A stretch of 64,000 bases of DNA from Thermoanaerobacterium sp. RBIITD. GTDB taxonomy: Bacteria; Bacillota; Thermoanaerobacteria; Thermoanaerobacterales; Thermoanaerobacteraceae. Location: contig NZ_LT906662.1 of NCBI RefSeq assembly GCF_900205865.1, positions 806,001-870,000 of the forward strand. Direction: 5' to 3'. The position numbers were made by a program, and so were the translations under genes. Positions 26,701-35,468 of the stretch are shown here, one piece after another (the stretch's first letter is position 1; each line of letters begins with the position of its first letter). The notes beneath the pieces were generated by a model. That model was not told the origin of the DNA. It ran no database searches and saw only the letters and a program-made list of their open reading frames with translations.

Positions 26701-27380
26701 ACTACTACGATCTGTGCACCATTTTTTCTTAATTGCTGTGCAAGGTCGTTTACGATAGGAACAGGATCTTTAAAATCTACATCTTTTATAAACGCAGGCA
26801 TTATTATATCTGGAAATTCTTTATTGTCTACAATGCCTATTATGCCTATTTTAACTCCATCTCTTTCAAGCAAAACATATGGTTTAGTGTAATTAACTGG
26901 TTTACCTGTCGTCTTGTCATATACATTTGCAGCTAAAACTGGTATTGAAGAATTTTTAAGTGTTGCATTATTAGTATCAATGATAGAATCAATACCCCAG
27001 TCATACTCATGATTTCCTAGGGTCATCGCATCAAATCCTATGCTTTTCATCATGTTAATGACAGGTTGACCTTTTAAAACATTAGAAAGTGGTGTACCTT
27101 GAAACATATCTCCGCCAGATAGCACGACTGTGTCTGGGTTTGCTGCTTTAATGTCTTTTATCTGTTTTGCAAGAACAGAGCCCCTCTCCTGTGTTATTGC
27201 TGTTCCATCACTCAGTTTGCCGGATGCTTGTAAATTTCCATGAAAGTCCGTTACCTCAACGAAATCAAAAGTCTTAGATGTCGCTGCAAATGCAGTCTGA
27301 GGTATGCTTGATATAAACATGCTGAAAACCATGAAAAGAGCAACAAAAACACTTATAAACCTGCCTTTGTTTTTAAACAT
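23706..27380 (-). CDS. Secreted tandem 5'-nucleotidase / cyclic phosphodiesterase with SH3 repeats
   Basis: The 1224-residue exported protein has two complete UshA/YfkN-type units. The signal peptide is residues 1-32. Unit 1 has a metallophosphatase domain (37-275: DFHGN 45-49, GDMFQGT 90-96, GNHEYDWG 122-129, GGHTHT 261-266) and a 5'-nucleotidase C domain (about 345-500). Unit 2 repeats this (DLHGN 550-554, NGDTIQGT 592-599, GNHEYNYG 631-638, GHTHA 769-773, C domain to about 1035). A Pro/Thr linker (1077-1093) and two bacterial SH3 domains (1096-1152, 1168-1222) follow and should bind the cell wall. It would release phosphate from nucleotides outside the cell. A Pho-box-like promoter precedes it. 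Confidence 0.92.
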   Translation of the reverse strand: MFKNKGRFISVFVALFMVFSMFISSIPQTAFAATSKTFDFVEVTDFHGNLQASGKLSDGTAITQERGSVLAKQIKDIKAANPDTVVLSGGDMFQGTPLSNVLKGQPVINMMKSIGFDAMTLGNHEYDWGIDSIIDTNNATLKNSSIPVLAANVYDKTTGKPVNYTKPYVLLERDGVKIGIIGIVDNKEFPDIIMPAFIKDVDFKDPVPIVNDLAQQLRKNGAQIVVVLAHMGAITDKNTGATTGNLIDFAKQVKGVDAIFGGHTHTIVATKVNGIPVGVANNAGFGYIDLKITLNADGTVTTGDMKYNDDYNLYNTKTPVVDPDVQAIIDKAVNDAGPLFKQVIGTADIDLTRAQSAEPYGDSILGNWVSEVTKDAVKADIGFANNGGLRIDVPKGDITVGTMYTLMPFDNTIVTMSMTGAQIKTVLEQGVQDGGKGIQVAGLKFKYDPSKPSMQRVFDMKKSDGTPIDMNAKYLVATNNFMGAGGDGFKEFVDPDVQKTYIDTQKLVRDALIDAVKAQKNVTSKIDNRIAPATMPVSNGTTVTVLATSDLHGNLVPWDYSSAKSANQGLAKVATYVNQVRSQNPNVVLADNGDTIQGTPLSYYYDKIDTTTEYPMAKAMGAMKYDTWTLGNHEYNYGFDVLNRVIKNMQKENIHVLSANTYKDDGTNFVEPYYIKTITTPQGDVKVGILGLTTKTIPSWEDKAHYAGLNFNDLVEEANKWVPKVRAAGADIVVVAMHSGEESASDTIPENQVKAVATGVNGIDAIIAGHTHAVIQQDTYKNPAGQNVIVTEPGKWGQYVSQIDFNISKDSNGKWVIDNKTSKAVKMDDSIQADPTIMQLAESYQDATLKYVGTKIGVASGDFLGTDQLTKETALMDLINKVQKYYAKTDLSIAAPLSSSAQILKGDVTIQDMMRVYVYENYLYGIKMTGKQLKDWMEWSVRYYQQVKSPQDPITKDKTLNIPDYNLDQLYGASYTIDLTQPAGSRIKNLSVNGKPVKDSDVFTVAINNYRFNGGGGFMKAAGITNPEVVFDSAKVYGDDGQVRNLMIKYIQEKGTIDPTVDNYWTISKTSESGENPVPAPTPNPVPTPSTAPSNYGVVTASVLNVRSGAGTQYSVVGLLYAGKVVNLIGKVNDWYQIDYNGKTGYIYSKYVAATPNPSNVVVLKKVRVTAKSGLNVRVNNSTAARRIGAVPYGTELKVVGEYNGWYQVEYNNGYGYVYAGYTK

Positions 27381-27477
27381 AAAAACCCTCCTATTTGTTT
27401 ATTATATGGGATATAGCAGAAAATAATTTAAATAACCTCCCCCTTTGAAATGCATTATTTTGATTAAGACAATTAAT

Positions 27478-27520
27478 ATTATATAGTGTGAATGTTAATT
27501 TAATGTTAAGTTGTAATTAA
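27478..27520 (-). promoter_or_regulatory. Pho-box-like promoter of the 5'-nucleotidase gene
   Basis: Read on the minus strand, TTAATT, TTAACA and TTAACA hexamers begin every 11 bp (27520-27515, 27509-27504, 27498-27493). A TATAAT (27483-27478) lies 9 nt after the last hexamer. B. subtilis PhoP binds TTAACA-like repeats with this 11-bp period just upstream of the -10. The product releases phosphate, so phosphate-starvation control fits. Confidence 0.65.
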
Positions 27521-27966
27521 TTATACATAAACTGCATAATATCTGATGTCAGACAACTTATAATAATATTTTACATTATATATAAAACAATTACAATATC
27601 TAAAATTTATTAAATTGATGATTTATTGAAGAAATTCTAATATTCTCTTAATCTTTTTTAAATTTGCTATAGATCAGAAAATTTGAAGTAGATATAACCT
27701 TGGATAGATACACTTTGCTTATGCCAGTTTTAATTGCTCAAAAATCTCATCAATAGGTGTGTATTTTTAGATCATAAGTCCATTGAATACGCTGCTTATT
27801 TGCATCTTTGCGAGCTATTATTATTCTATCGCCAAATTTGTAATATTTATCTCTTCATACTGTATAAATGATATAAGGCATAATAACCTATATATCGATT
27901 TTGTATAGCGTATCTGATACGTATTTAACCCGAGATTATTTTTTGTCTGTCAGAAGAATATTTCTA
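27521..27966. other. Gene-free stretch with unidentified coding relic
   Basis: No intact gene is visible. Around 27850-27760 the minus strand reads FGDRIIIARKDANKQRIQWTY, which looks like a protein fragment, but stops surround it and I cannot name the family. It directly follows the decayed LevR-type regulator and may belong to the same eroded locus. Confidence 0.3.
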
Positions 27967-28612
27967 TAGGCCATCTTTGAATGTGATTGATGATTTTTTA
28001 TTAAGATATGGCATCAACTTTCTCCTTCCTTTTCCTATACCGTTACCTAATATGATATCTACAAGGCTCATAAATGGTGCATTGGGATAGCCAGGATCAA
28101 CACTTCCGGCAATTAACATAATTTCTCTGTCAGAGGCAATATTTTTTATATTTAATGCAGAAGTTTTTTATCATTCATGCCCATTTCAATTATATCTATT
28201 CCATCCATTTTATTTTCCATAAGTGTTTTACTGATTACCTGTTTTAAATATCTAACAGTTCACTTGCCAGTTCTACATACCGTAAATATAACCTTCTCCT
28301 TGCACACATCTATAACTTATCTCTTTTAAGTTCCTTAAATAATGTTTTTTCAGGCTCTAAAAAATGGTGCACCAATTCTTAAAACTTCTCTATTGAAAAA
28401 ATCCGTTATTATCTTTAGCCTCTCATTAAGATTTCTGTCCTTGAGCCCCGGCAATTTTCAACTAAATCATTTTTATCGGTCGACACATTATTTTTTGCAA
28501 GATTTAATTTATGTGCAATATATTAATCAGAAGAACCGGCATTAGTGAAATTTCTTAGATTTAATGATTTGCATTTTTTTAAATATAAATATACTTTATC
28601 TTTGCGGAGCAT
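27967..28612 (-). pseudogene. Decayed LevR-type PRD/sigma-54 activator lacking its AAA+ domain
   Basis: From ATG 28612 the minus strand reads MLRKDKVYLYLKKC, then an in-frame stop, then YIAHKLNLAKNNVSTD. This is the N-terminal HTH of LevR-type activators and matches the intact regulator at 55257-57959. The AAA+ ATPase is gone. Later fragments (CRTGK..., GIDIIEMGMND, IASDREIMLIAGSVDPGYP, MSLVDIILGNGIGK) match the C-terminal phosphotransferase-like region. Several stops and shifts show long decay. Its former PTS target is not evident nearby. Confidence 0.7.
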
Positions 28613-28632
28613 AATATCACCAAAATCCACAA

Positions 28633-29823
28633 TTATAAAGAAATTTTTCCCATTACAACAGGGTGATGTGCACCGGTCGCATTAGGAACATTGTTGTAAT
28701 TTCCATTTATTGTTTCATTCGCTAATACCGCAAAGGCAACTGCCTCTTTTGCATCGCTATTATATCCAATGTCCTCTTGTGTAAGCACATCAATTTTGTT
28801 TAGATAGTTCTTTATCATCCTTAAAAGTGTCTTATTATAACTTCCTCCACCACCTATTATAATTTTATCAAGTCCATACTTAGGAATGACAAAATCTTTA
28901 TAACTTAACGCAATTGACTTTGCAGTTAAGGCCGTTACAGTTGCTATTAAATCAAATTTATCAATTCTCAAATTTTTAGCAAATTCCATTAATTTGTCTG
29001 AATATTGTACACCAAAATATTCTCTTCCTGTTGTCTTTGGCGGCATCTTTTTAAAATAGTCATCGTTTAATAGTTTATTGAGCAACAAATCATTTATTTT
29101 ACCTTTTTCGGCCAACAGCCCATCTTTATCATAGCTCATATTCCCTTCTGTTACCCTTTTTGTCACTTCATCAATTACCATGTTTCCTGGCCCATTATCA
29201 AATGCCATTACATCTTCAAGCTTGCAGTTCTTTGGTAATACAGTTACATTTGCTATACCACCTATATTTTGAAGAGCTATCGTCTTATTCTTTTCACGAT
29301 AAAGAAGATATTCTGTATAGGGAACAAGTGGTGCGCCTTGCCCACCAGCCGCCATATCTCTAACTCTAAAATCAGATACTGTAACAATTCCTGTCCTTTC
29401 TGCAATAACTGCCGCTTCACCTATTTGTAATGTGGATTTTATGGAATACCCACTATCTTCAATATCCATTGGAATATGATATATTGTCTGCCCATGTGAA
29501 CCAATTAAGTCAATGTCATCTGGCGCAAATCCCACTTTTTTTATAATTCGTAAAACTGCATCAGCAAAAAATTCGCCAAGTAAAAAATTCATATGGCAAA
29601 TTTTATCAACTGAACTTGTATTAGGATTAAAAAGTTCAAATATTTTCTCTCTTATAGCTTTTGAAAATGCATAATTTTCAAATTCTATAAGCTCAACTTT
29701 AGTATTAACACCTCTTCCTTTTATCTTAACCAGAGCAGTGTCAATACCATCGACAGATGTACCTGACATTATCCCAATTACAAATCTCTCATCTTTTTCA
29801 TATATCCTTTTTAATCTATTCAT
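28633..29823 (-). CDS. anmK: Anhydro-N-acetylmuramic acid kinase
   Basis: The start is ATG 29823 (MNRLKRIYEKD) with AAAGGG upstream; the earlier in-frame starts lack spacing. The 396-residue sugar kinase has the AnmK signature GIMSGTSVDGIDTALV, then GSHGQTIYH, DFRVRDMAAGGQGAPLVPY, NIGGIANVT and the closing GGGGSYN. AnmK opens the anhydro ring of 1,6-anhydroMurNAc and phosphorylates it to MurNAc-6-phosphate, the substrate of MurQ. It is the last gene of the muropeptide cluster, 20 nt after murK. Confidence 0.92.
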   Translation of the reverse strand: MNRLKRIYEKDERFVIGIMSGTSVDGIDTALVKIKGRGVNTKVELIEFENYAFSKAIREKIFELFNPNTSSVDKICHMNFLLGEFFADAVLRIIKKVGFAPDDIDLIGSHGQTIYHIPMDIEDSGYSIKSTLQIGEAAVIAERTGIVTVSDFRVRDMAAGGQGAPLVPYTEYLLYREKNKTIALQNIGGIANVTVLPKNCKLEDVMAFDNGPGNMVIDEVTKRVTEGNMSYDKDGLLAEKGKINDLLLNKLLNDDYFKKMPPKTTGREYFGVQYSDKLMEFAKNLRIDKFDLIATVTALTAKSIALSYKDFVIPKYGLDKIIIGGGGSYNKTLLRMIKNYLNKIDVLTQEDIGYNSDAKEAVAFAVLANETINGNYNNVPNATGAHHPVVMGKISL

Positions 29824-29842
29824 GTTGCGCATCCCTTTCATT

Positions 29843-30769
29843 TTATGATGTACCAAGTGAATTCAAAGCAATACATAAAGCACCCTCTGATGCATCGCCG
29901 GTCAATTTTACAATATTTATATTCGAATATGCCTCTTTTATAAGCCCTTTTAAAGTTTCAAAAATAAATGTATTTTTTATAAGAACGCTTCCACTGGCAA
30001 CAATTGTAACTCTTTCATTCCCAAATTTTAATCTTTTAATCACTGCACTGGATAATTCAAATAATGCCCATGCAGAATTTATAAGTATTTCCTTTGCTTT
30101 ATTATCACCCTTTTGATATGCTTCATCTACTAAAACTGCAAATGATGCTATTTCACTTTTTTTAAGATCATCACGATAGATATATTTCACAAAGTCTTCA
30201 GGTTTTTCTAAATGAGCTTTTTCCATTGTCATAGAAAGCAGTTCAGTATATGGTTCCCTACCATCATAATATCTCAATGCTGCTTTTATTGCCTCAAGGC
30301 CTATATAATATCCACTTCCTTCATCACCAAGCACGTGACCCCAGCCACCTACTCTGACCCTTAATCCTTCATTATTAATCCCATATGCAATAGAACCTGT
30401 TCCGGAAATTAAAGCAACTCCTTCCATTTTACCTGTACCTGCAGCAATTACTATTTCCGCATCATTCGTTACTATTATATTTCCTTTTATGCCTATTGAC
30501 TTTATAATATCTTTTAAAGTATCTTTATCTTCTTTTACTCCAGCCCCAGCTGTGCCAAGACATAATGCAACACAATCATCAATATCTAAATTGGCATTTT
30601 TTATCGAATTTTCTATAAGTTTACTTAAAGATATTTCAACATTTTCCTTCGATGTAGCCCTAATATTTGTAGTACCACCATATCCCTTCATTATAAAACT
30701 CCCATTTACGTCCTTTATCGTCAAAATGCTCTTTGTACCGCCGCCATCGATTCCAATAACATACTTCAT
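29843..30769 (-). CDS. murK: BadF/BadG-type amino-sugar kinase (MurK/NagK-like)
   Basis: The 308-residue ASKHA kinase has the phosphate-1 motif GIDGGGTKSILTI, phosphate-2 ALISGTGSIAYG and adenosine motif ASGSVL. In clostridia this family includes MurK, which phosphorylates both MurNAc and GlcNAc at O6. The surroundings (NagZ, AnmK, MurQ) support that role: it would supply MurNAc-6P to MurQ and GlcNAc-6P to glycolysis. Three nt separate it from nagZ, so the two are co-translated. Confidence 0.82.
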   Translation of the reverse strand: MKYVIGIDGGGTKSILTIKDVNGSFIMKGYGGTTNIRATSKENVEISLSKLIENSIKNANLDIDDCVALCLGTAGAGVKEDKDTLKDIIKSIGIKGNIIVTNDAEIVIAAGTGKMEGVALISGTGSIAYGINNEGLRVRVGGWGHVLGDEGSGYYIGLEAIKAALRYYDGREPYTELLSMTMEKAHLEKPEDFVKYIYRDDLKKSEIASFAVLVDEAYQKGDNKAKEILINSAWALFELSSAVIKRLKFGNERVTIVASGSVLIKNTFIFETLKGLIKEAYSNINIVKLTGDASEGALCIALNSLGTS

Positions 30770-30772
30770 AAC

Positions 30773-32362
30773 TTACATCCTTTCAAGTGTCACGGGTAAG
30801 TTCCCAGAAGGTATATATTTTCCTTCTAAAGCATCTAAAACACTTTCTATTGAAAGTGGGGTATATTCAAATGTGCAAATATATGTTGGTACATCTCTGA
30901 ACATCATAACGTCATATGGATTTCTTAAAGCAACTACAATAATGTTTTTATTTATTTTCATAATGGATTTAATGAGCTTACATTGACCAATATTTAAATT
31001 CGCATTATATGTGCCAATTATTATTAATTTTTTATCAGTTGTTAAATCCATTATATTATTAATAACATCATCATCGGGATTAACAGGTATAGTAATATCA
31101 GCACCTCCAAATCGCTTTGAACATGCTTTTGCAAAAGATATTCTCTCAGTAAGTCTGTCGTCTATCCCTGATAATACAACGGGTTCAGGTGATATTGATA
31201 AAATATTTGTTTCTCTTATAGGTATTTGCTTGAGTTCGTCTTTCACAAGTGTTATGCTTTTTCTACTTACATCTTTGGCAATTTCTACATGTTCAATACA
31301 TCCAACCGTATTTTCAAGTTTATCTTGATCTGGATGAGATTTTTGAAAGAGATGATATTTCTCTTTCATATTTAATATTCGTGTAACAGATTCATCTATC
31401 CTATCTAAAGAAATATCACCAGATTCAATAGCTCTTTTTATCTCACTAAATGCACCAATTTGCAAATCTTTTGTGTGCGATACTAATACAATATCTGCAC
31501 CTGCCTGAATAGCCATAGCTGCCGCCTTTGCTGTTCCATAATATTTTGCTATTGCATTCATTTCCATACAATCAGTCATGATTAAACCATTGAAACGAAG
31601 CTTATCTCTTAATAGTTTTTTAAGTATATTATATGATAATGTCGCAGGTAATTTTTTATCATCAAAAGCTGGAAACAATATATGTGCCGACATAATAGCA
31701 TCAATTCCATTTTTTATAGCATTTATAAACGGATATAGTTCAATATTGAATAATCTATCTTTATTATGTGATACAATAGGGAGGTCAAGATGTGAGTCAA
31801 CAGATGTATCTCCATGCCCTGGAAAATGCTTAGCTGTTGCAATAACCTCCTTTTCTTGTAAACCCTTTATATAATTCACACCAAATTCTGCTACCTTCTT
31901 AGGATCTTCACCATATGACCTAACACCAATTACCGGATTACGAGGATTATTGTTGACATCTAATACAGGTGCAAAATTTATGTTTATACCAAGAGCTCTT
32001 AATTCTTCTCCTGCTATTTTTCCTATTAAATATGCATATTTTTTATCATCTGTTGCCGCAATTGCCATATTTCCAGGTAAATATGTTGCATCTTTATAAA
32101 TCCTTGTAACCATCCCGCCTTCTTGATCGATAGCAATAAAAGCTGGAATCTTTGTATTTCTAATAACATTATCTTGTATATCGCTGTTTAACTTTGCTAA
32201 TTGATACTTCCCATTTACATTTCTTGAAAAAAGTATTACATTGCCTATCTTACAATTTATAACTAAATCATTAATATGATCATCATATACATTGCTTGGA
32301 AATCCAACCATCAACATCTGTCCAATTTTCTCATCAATTGTCATATCATTTAAATCAATCAA
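30773..32362 (-). CDS. nagZ: Beta-N-acetylglucosaminidase NagZ (GH3), intracellular
   Basis: The start is TTG 32362 after AAGGAG. The 529-residue GH3 enzyme has AIDQEGGMVTR, AKHFPGHGDTSVDSH (the Asp-x-His acid/base loop of NagZ) and GLIMTDCMEMNAI with the nucleophile Asp. An additional C-terminal alpha/beta domain of about 180 residues resembles that of B. subtilis YbbD. Unlike YbbD it shows no signal peptide, so it should act in the cytoplasm, removing GlcNAc from GlcNAc-MurNAc(-peptide). Part of the leftward muropeptide operon. Confidence 0.92.
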   Translation of the reverse strand: MIDLNDMTIDEKIGQMLMVGFPSNVYDDHINDLVINCKIGNVILFSRNVNGKYQLAKLNSDIQDNVIRNTKIPAFIAIDQEGGMVTRIYKDATYLPGNMAIAATDDKKYAYLIGKIAGEELRALGININFAPVLDVNNNPRNPVIGVRSYGEDPKKVAEFGVNYIKGLQEKEVIATAKHFPGHGDTSVDSHLDLPIVSHNKDRLFNIELYPFINAIKNGIDAIMSAHILFPAFDDKKLPATLSYNILKKLLRDKLRFNGLIMTDCMEMNAIAKYYGTAKAAAMAIQAGADIVLVSHTKDLQIGAFSEIKRAIESGDISLDRIDESVTRILNMKEKYHLFQKSHPDQDKLENTVGCIEHVEIAKDVSRKSITLVKDELKQIPIRETNILSISPEPVVLSGIDDRLTERISFAKACSKRFGGADITIPVNPDDDVINNIMDLTTDKKLIIIGTYNANLNIGQCKLIKSIMKINKNIIVVALRNPYDVMMFRDVPTYICTFEYTPLSIESVLDALEGKYIPSGNLPVTLERM

Positions 32363-32446
32363 TTAAATTCATCTCCTTGTTAATTCTCAACTATTAAAAA
32401 CAAATATGTTCCCTCAATAATATAAATTATTATAAATTATATAAGA

Positions 32447-33595
32447 TTATTTATTTAAATATAAATGATATTTAACTTTTAGTTTTGAAAATTCTTTACT
32501 GTCACTATTCCACTTATCAAGAAGTTCTTCTGCCGAATACTTCATTTTTCTTAATTCATCAGTTCCTGCAAGGTGATCTATAATATATTGCCCACCTTCT
32601 TTAGATGTTTTCACCCATTTAAAATTATCTTTACTGATTTTTATAACTTCATAAAGCAATTTTACACCTATTTCAACTGAATTTAAGGTTCTCTTATTTT
32701 TAACATGTATCTGTACGCCACCACATAATTGACCGCTATGTTTTGAAAATGACGGAACAAAATACACGGGTCTAAAGATAACGCCTTCAAGGCCCATTTC
32801 ATTCATTACATCTGAAAGTTTATAACCATCCAACCATGGTGCACCAATCATCTCGAACGGCTTTGTTGTCCCCCTTCCTTCTGATATATTTGTCCCCTCA
32901 AAAAGGCATGTTCCATTGTATAAAACAGCTGAATCAATCAGCGGAATATTTGGTGATGGATTAACCCAAAGAAGTCCTGTTTCATCATAGTACATATCCC
33001 TTTTCCAACCTTCTAACTTAACAACATTAAGTTCGCATCCTATGTTAAACTCTTCATTAAAAAACTTTGCTATCTCACCTATTGTAAGCCCATATCGCTG
33101 TGTTATAGGGTATAATCCTACAAATGAACTAAACTTCGTATTTAGAATATTGCCTTCTACCTTAGACCCTCCAATTGGATTTGGCCTATCAAGAACAACA
33201 AATGTCTTATCATTTTCCTTACAGGCTTCCATCGCATATGCCATTGTATAAAGAAAAGTATAATATCTTGAGCCAACATCCTGGACATCAATTACCATGA
33301 TATCTATGTCTTGAAGCATTTCCTTAGTTGGTTTTTTATTATTACCATAAAGGCTAAACACTTTAATACCCGTTCTTTCATCTATATAATCCCCTACTTT
33401 TTCTCCTGCCTGGAAGTTACCCCTTACACCGTGTTCAGGTGAATATAATGCAGTTAAATTAAAATTCTTATTTATGATATCAATGGTAGAATTTAAATTC
33501 CTGTCAACACCAGAAGGTCCTGTAATAAGTCCAATTCTTTTATTTCCAAATATATTCGAATATTCTTCAATAACATCTATACCACATTTAACCAA
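32447..33595 (-). CDS. namZ: Exo-beta-N-acetylmuramidase NamZ (DUF1343, GH171)
   Basis: The start is TTG 33595 behind AAAGG. The 382-residue DUF1343 protein has RIGLITGPSGVDRN, LYSPEHGVRGNFQAGE, VIDVQDVGSRYYTFLYTMAYAM, DRPNPIGG and EGTNISEGRGTTKPFE, as in B. subtilis YbbC/NamZ, which removes MurNAc from the non-reducing end of peptidoglycan chains. No signal peptide is present here, in contrast to the secreted Bacillus enzyme, so an intracellular disaccharide or short oligosaccharide substrate is likely. Confidence 0.88.
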   Translation of the reverse strand: MVKCGIDVIEEYSNIFGNKRIGLITGPSGVDRNLNSTIDIINKNFNLTALYSPEHGVRGNFQAGEKVGDYIDERTGIKVFSLYGNNKKPTKEMLQDIDIMVIDVQDVGSRYYTFLYTMAYAMEACKENDKTFVVLDRPNPIGGSKVEGNILNTKFSSFVGLYPITQRYGLTIGEIAKFFNEEFNIGCELNVVKLEGWKRDMYYDETGLLWVNPSPNIPLIDSAVLYNGTCLFEGTNISEGRGTTKPFEMIGAPWLDGYKLSDVMNEMGLEGVIFRPVYFVPSFSKHSGQLCGGVQIHVKNKRTLNSVEIGVKLLYEVIKISKDNFKWVKTSKEGGQYIIDHLAGTDELRKMKYSAEELLDKWNSDSKEFSKLKVKYHLYLNK

Positions 33596-33622
33596 AACAT
33601 TTCATTCCTTTCGAGACTCAAT

Positions 33623-34687
33623 TTATTCTTCATAAAGAGAAGCCATAACTGCATTATGAAAAATTCTACGAAACCTTAAAATTTTTATATTATTCCTTGT
33701 TGGATGCACTCTGTTTGTTAAAAGTATTATATATACACCATAAAACGGGTCAACCCATAACGAGGTTCCCGTAAAACCTGTATGTCCGAAAGCTTCTTCT
33801 GAAAACAAATCACCACCTGCACTTGTATTTCCCTTTATGCACCATCCTAAGCCTCTACTTTCGCTATTTCCTTTAGTATAATCTTTTATCATCCTCACAT
33901 ATGTTGGATATGACAAGAATACTTCTCCATTTGCCTTCCCTTTATTTAATAGCATTTCAGCAAATTTTATCATATCATCAATCGTAGAAAATAACCCCGC
34001 ATGACCGGATATTCCTCCAAAAAACCTCGCGTTTTCATCATGGCAGACACCACAAATAATATCATCAGAATCTTTATATTTCTCAGTTGGAACAAAATCT
34101 CCTATTTTAGGATTATAAGATGTATGCTGCATATTAAGTGGATTAAATATATATTCTTTGCTTAATTTATCGAGACGCCCTCCTAAAACTATCTCGATTA
34201 TTTTTCCGAGCAAGATAAAATTAAGGTCGCTGTATTCAACAACGCCTACTTTGTTTAATTTTACTTCTTCACATATATACTTTATTGAGCTTTCAAAATC
34301 AGAACAAATTTTGTAAAAAGGTACATATGCAGGCAGGCCTGATGTATGTGTCACAAGATTAAATATAGTTATATCCTCTTTTCCATCACTATTGAAATCC
34401 GGAAGGTATTCACAAATCTTATCATGCATAGATATTAAACCCATTTCTAACATTCTCATAAGCAGTGTATTTGTCGCAACAACTTTTGTCAATGACGCAA
34501 GGTCAAACAAGGAATATCTTTGCAAAGGTTCTTTATATGGCACAATGCGTTTGTTACCTGCAATTTTAATCTTTACTGTTCCATTGATGTCGCCAACAGC
34601 TGCTGCCGCACATGAGAAAACTCCATTCTCTATCCCCTTATCTATCAAACTGAAGGCATTATCGAGCTTTTTTTCATCGAACTTCAT
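33623..34687 (-). CDS. Serine beta-lactamase-family hydrolase, AmiE (YbbE)-like
   Basis: The 354-residue protein from ATG 34687 (a second ATG at 34699 sits too close to the AAAGG) has the penicillin-binding-protein fold motifs SLTK (in FDLASLTKVV), YSDLN and GHTGFTG. Next to namZ and nagZ in B. subtilis lies amiE, an N-acetylmuramyl-L-alanine amidase of this same family, so peptide removal from MurNAc is the likely job. There is no signal peptide, consistent with cytoplasmic muropeptide breakdown. Confidence 0.78.
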   Translation of the reverse strand: MKFDEKKLDNAFSLIDKGIENGVFSCAAAAVGDINGTVKIKIAGNKRIVPYKEPLQRYSLFDLASLTKVVATNTLLMRMLEMGLISMHDKICEYLPDFNSDGKEDITIFNLVTHTSGLPAYVPFYKICSDFESSIKYICEEVKLNKVGVVEYSDLNFILLGKIIEIVLGGRLDKLSKEYIFNPLNMQHTSYNPKIGDFVPTEKYKDSDDIICGVCHDENARFFGGISGHAGLFSTIDDMIKFAEMLLNKGKANGEVFLSYPTYVRMIKDYTKGNSESRGLGWCIKGNTSAGGDLFSEEAFGHTGFTGTSLWVDPFYGVYIILLTNRVHPTRNNIKILRFRRIFHNAVMASLYEE

Positions 34688-34763
34688 AATAACTTTCATT
34701 CCTTTCTCTGATTAAGCATAAAAATTTATAAATGCATCATATTCAATCATGATTTCGGTAATA

Positions 34764-35468
34764 TCATCTTACCGGAAAATAGTCATATACTTGCTTCATT
34801 CCAAGTGGATCTACAGCAAATGCTTCAGCATAAGTTTTCCTCGATTCAGCACCTCTTACAACACTTAATGCACTATAATAATCGAGATATTTAAAGGAAG
34901 GGCTTTTTACTACAAATTCATAAGATCTTAATGCATCTATCCATTTATCAAATGACTTTGAAATATCAACATAAACATATGGTTTAAATTCATATGGATC
35001 TTCCCAATTCTCTGCAAAATATAACCCTTGTACAAAATGAGCCGGAAGTTTTCTTTTGAAAGATTTAATTGCAGCATAAAAATATGCATCCTGTACTATC
35101 CTGTACGTTGTCGCGTGATCCTTATGCATGCTGTTTTTCCAATGCGTTATTATGATATCAGGTTTTTTATCCCTTATTATATCACATACTTGAAACTTTA
35201 CATCATCATTATCAGGCAATTCGCCATCTTTGTAATCAAGAACTATAGCTTTTCCACCTATTTTTTCGGCAAAAGCATTTGCCTCTCCTATTTTTTGCTT
35301 TCTATATTCATCATCTGTCAATTTAGGATGTCCTTTTTCACCTGCTGTCATATGAAGAAGTGTAATCATATGCCCTTCCATAGCATATTTAGTCAAAACG
35401 CCACCACATGTAAGCTCCATGTCACCCGCATGTGCACCAATTGCCATAATGTGTATTTTTCTATCCAT
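34764..35468 (-). CDS. PIG-L family de-N-acetylase in the muropeptide cluster
   Basis: The 234-residue LmbE/PIG-L zinc deacetylase has the first metal motif as AIGAHAGDMELTCGG (AHAGD rather than the usual AHPDD; the catalytic Asp and the Glu are kept) and the second motif MHKDHATTY. These enzymes remove acetyl from N-acetyl amino sugars such as GlcNAc conjugates. Its stop region overlaps the GNAT gene by 8 nt. Position among amino-sugar genes suggests a GlcNAc- or MurNAc-containing substrate; bacillithiol-type BshB is an alternative. Confidence 0.8.
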   Translation of the reverse strand: MDRKIHIMAIGAHAGDMELTCGGVLTKYAMEGHMITLLHMTAGEKGHPKLTDDEYRKQKIGEANAFAEKIGGKAIVLDYKDGELPDNDDVKFQVCDIIRDKKPDIIITHWKNSMHKDHATTYRIVQDAYFYAAIKSFKRKLPAHFVQGLYFAENWEDPYEFKPYVYVDISKSFDKWIDALRSYEFVVKSPSFKYLDYYSALSVVRGAESRKTYAEAFAVDPLGMKQVYDYFPVR

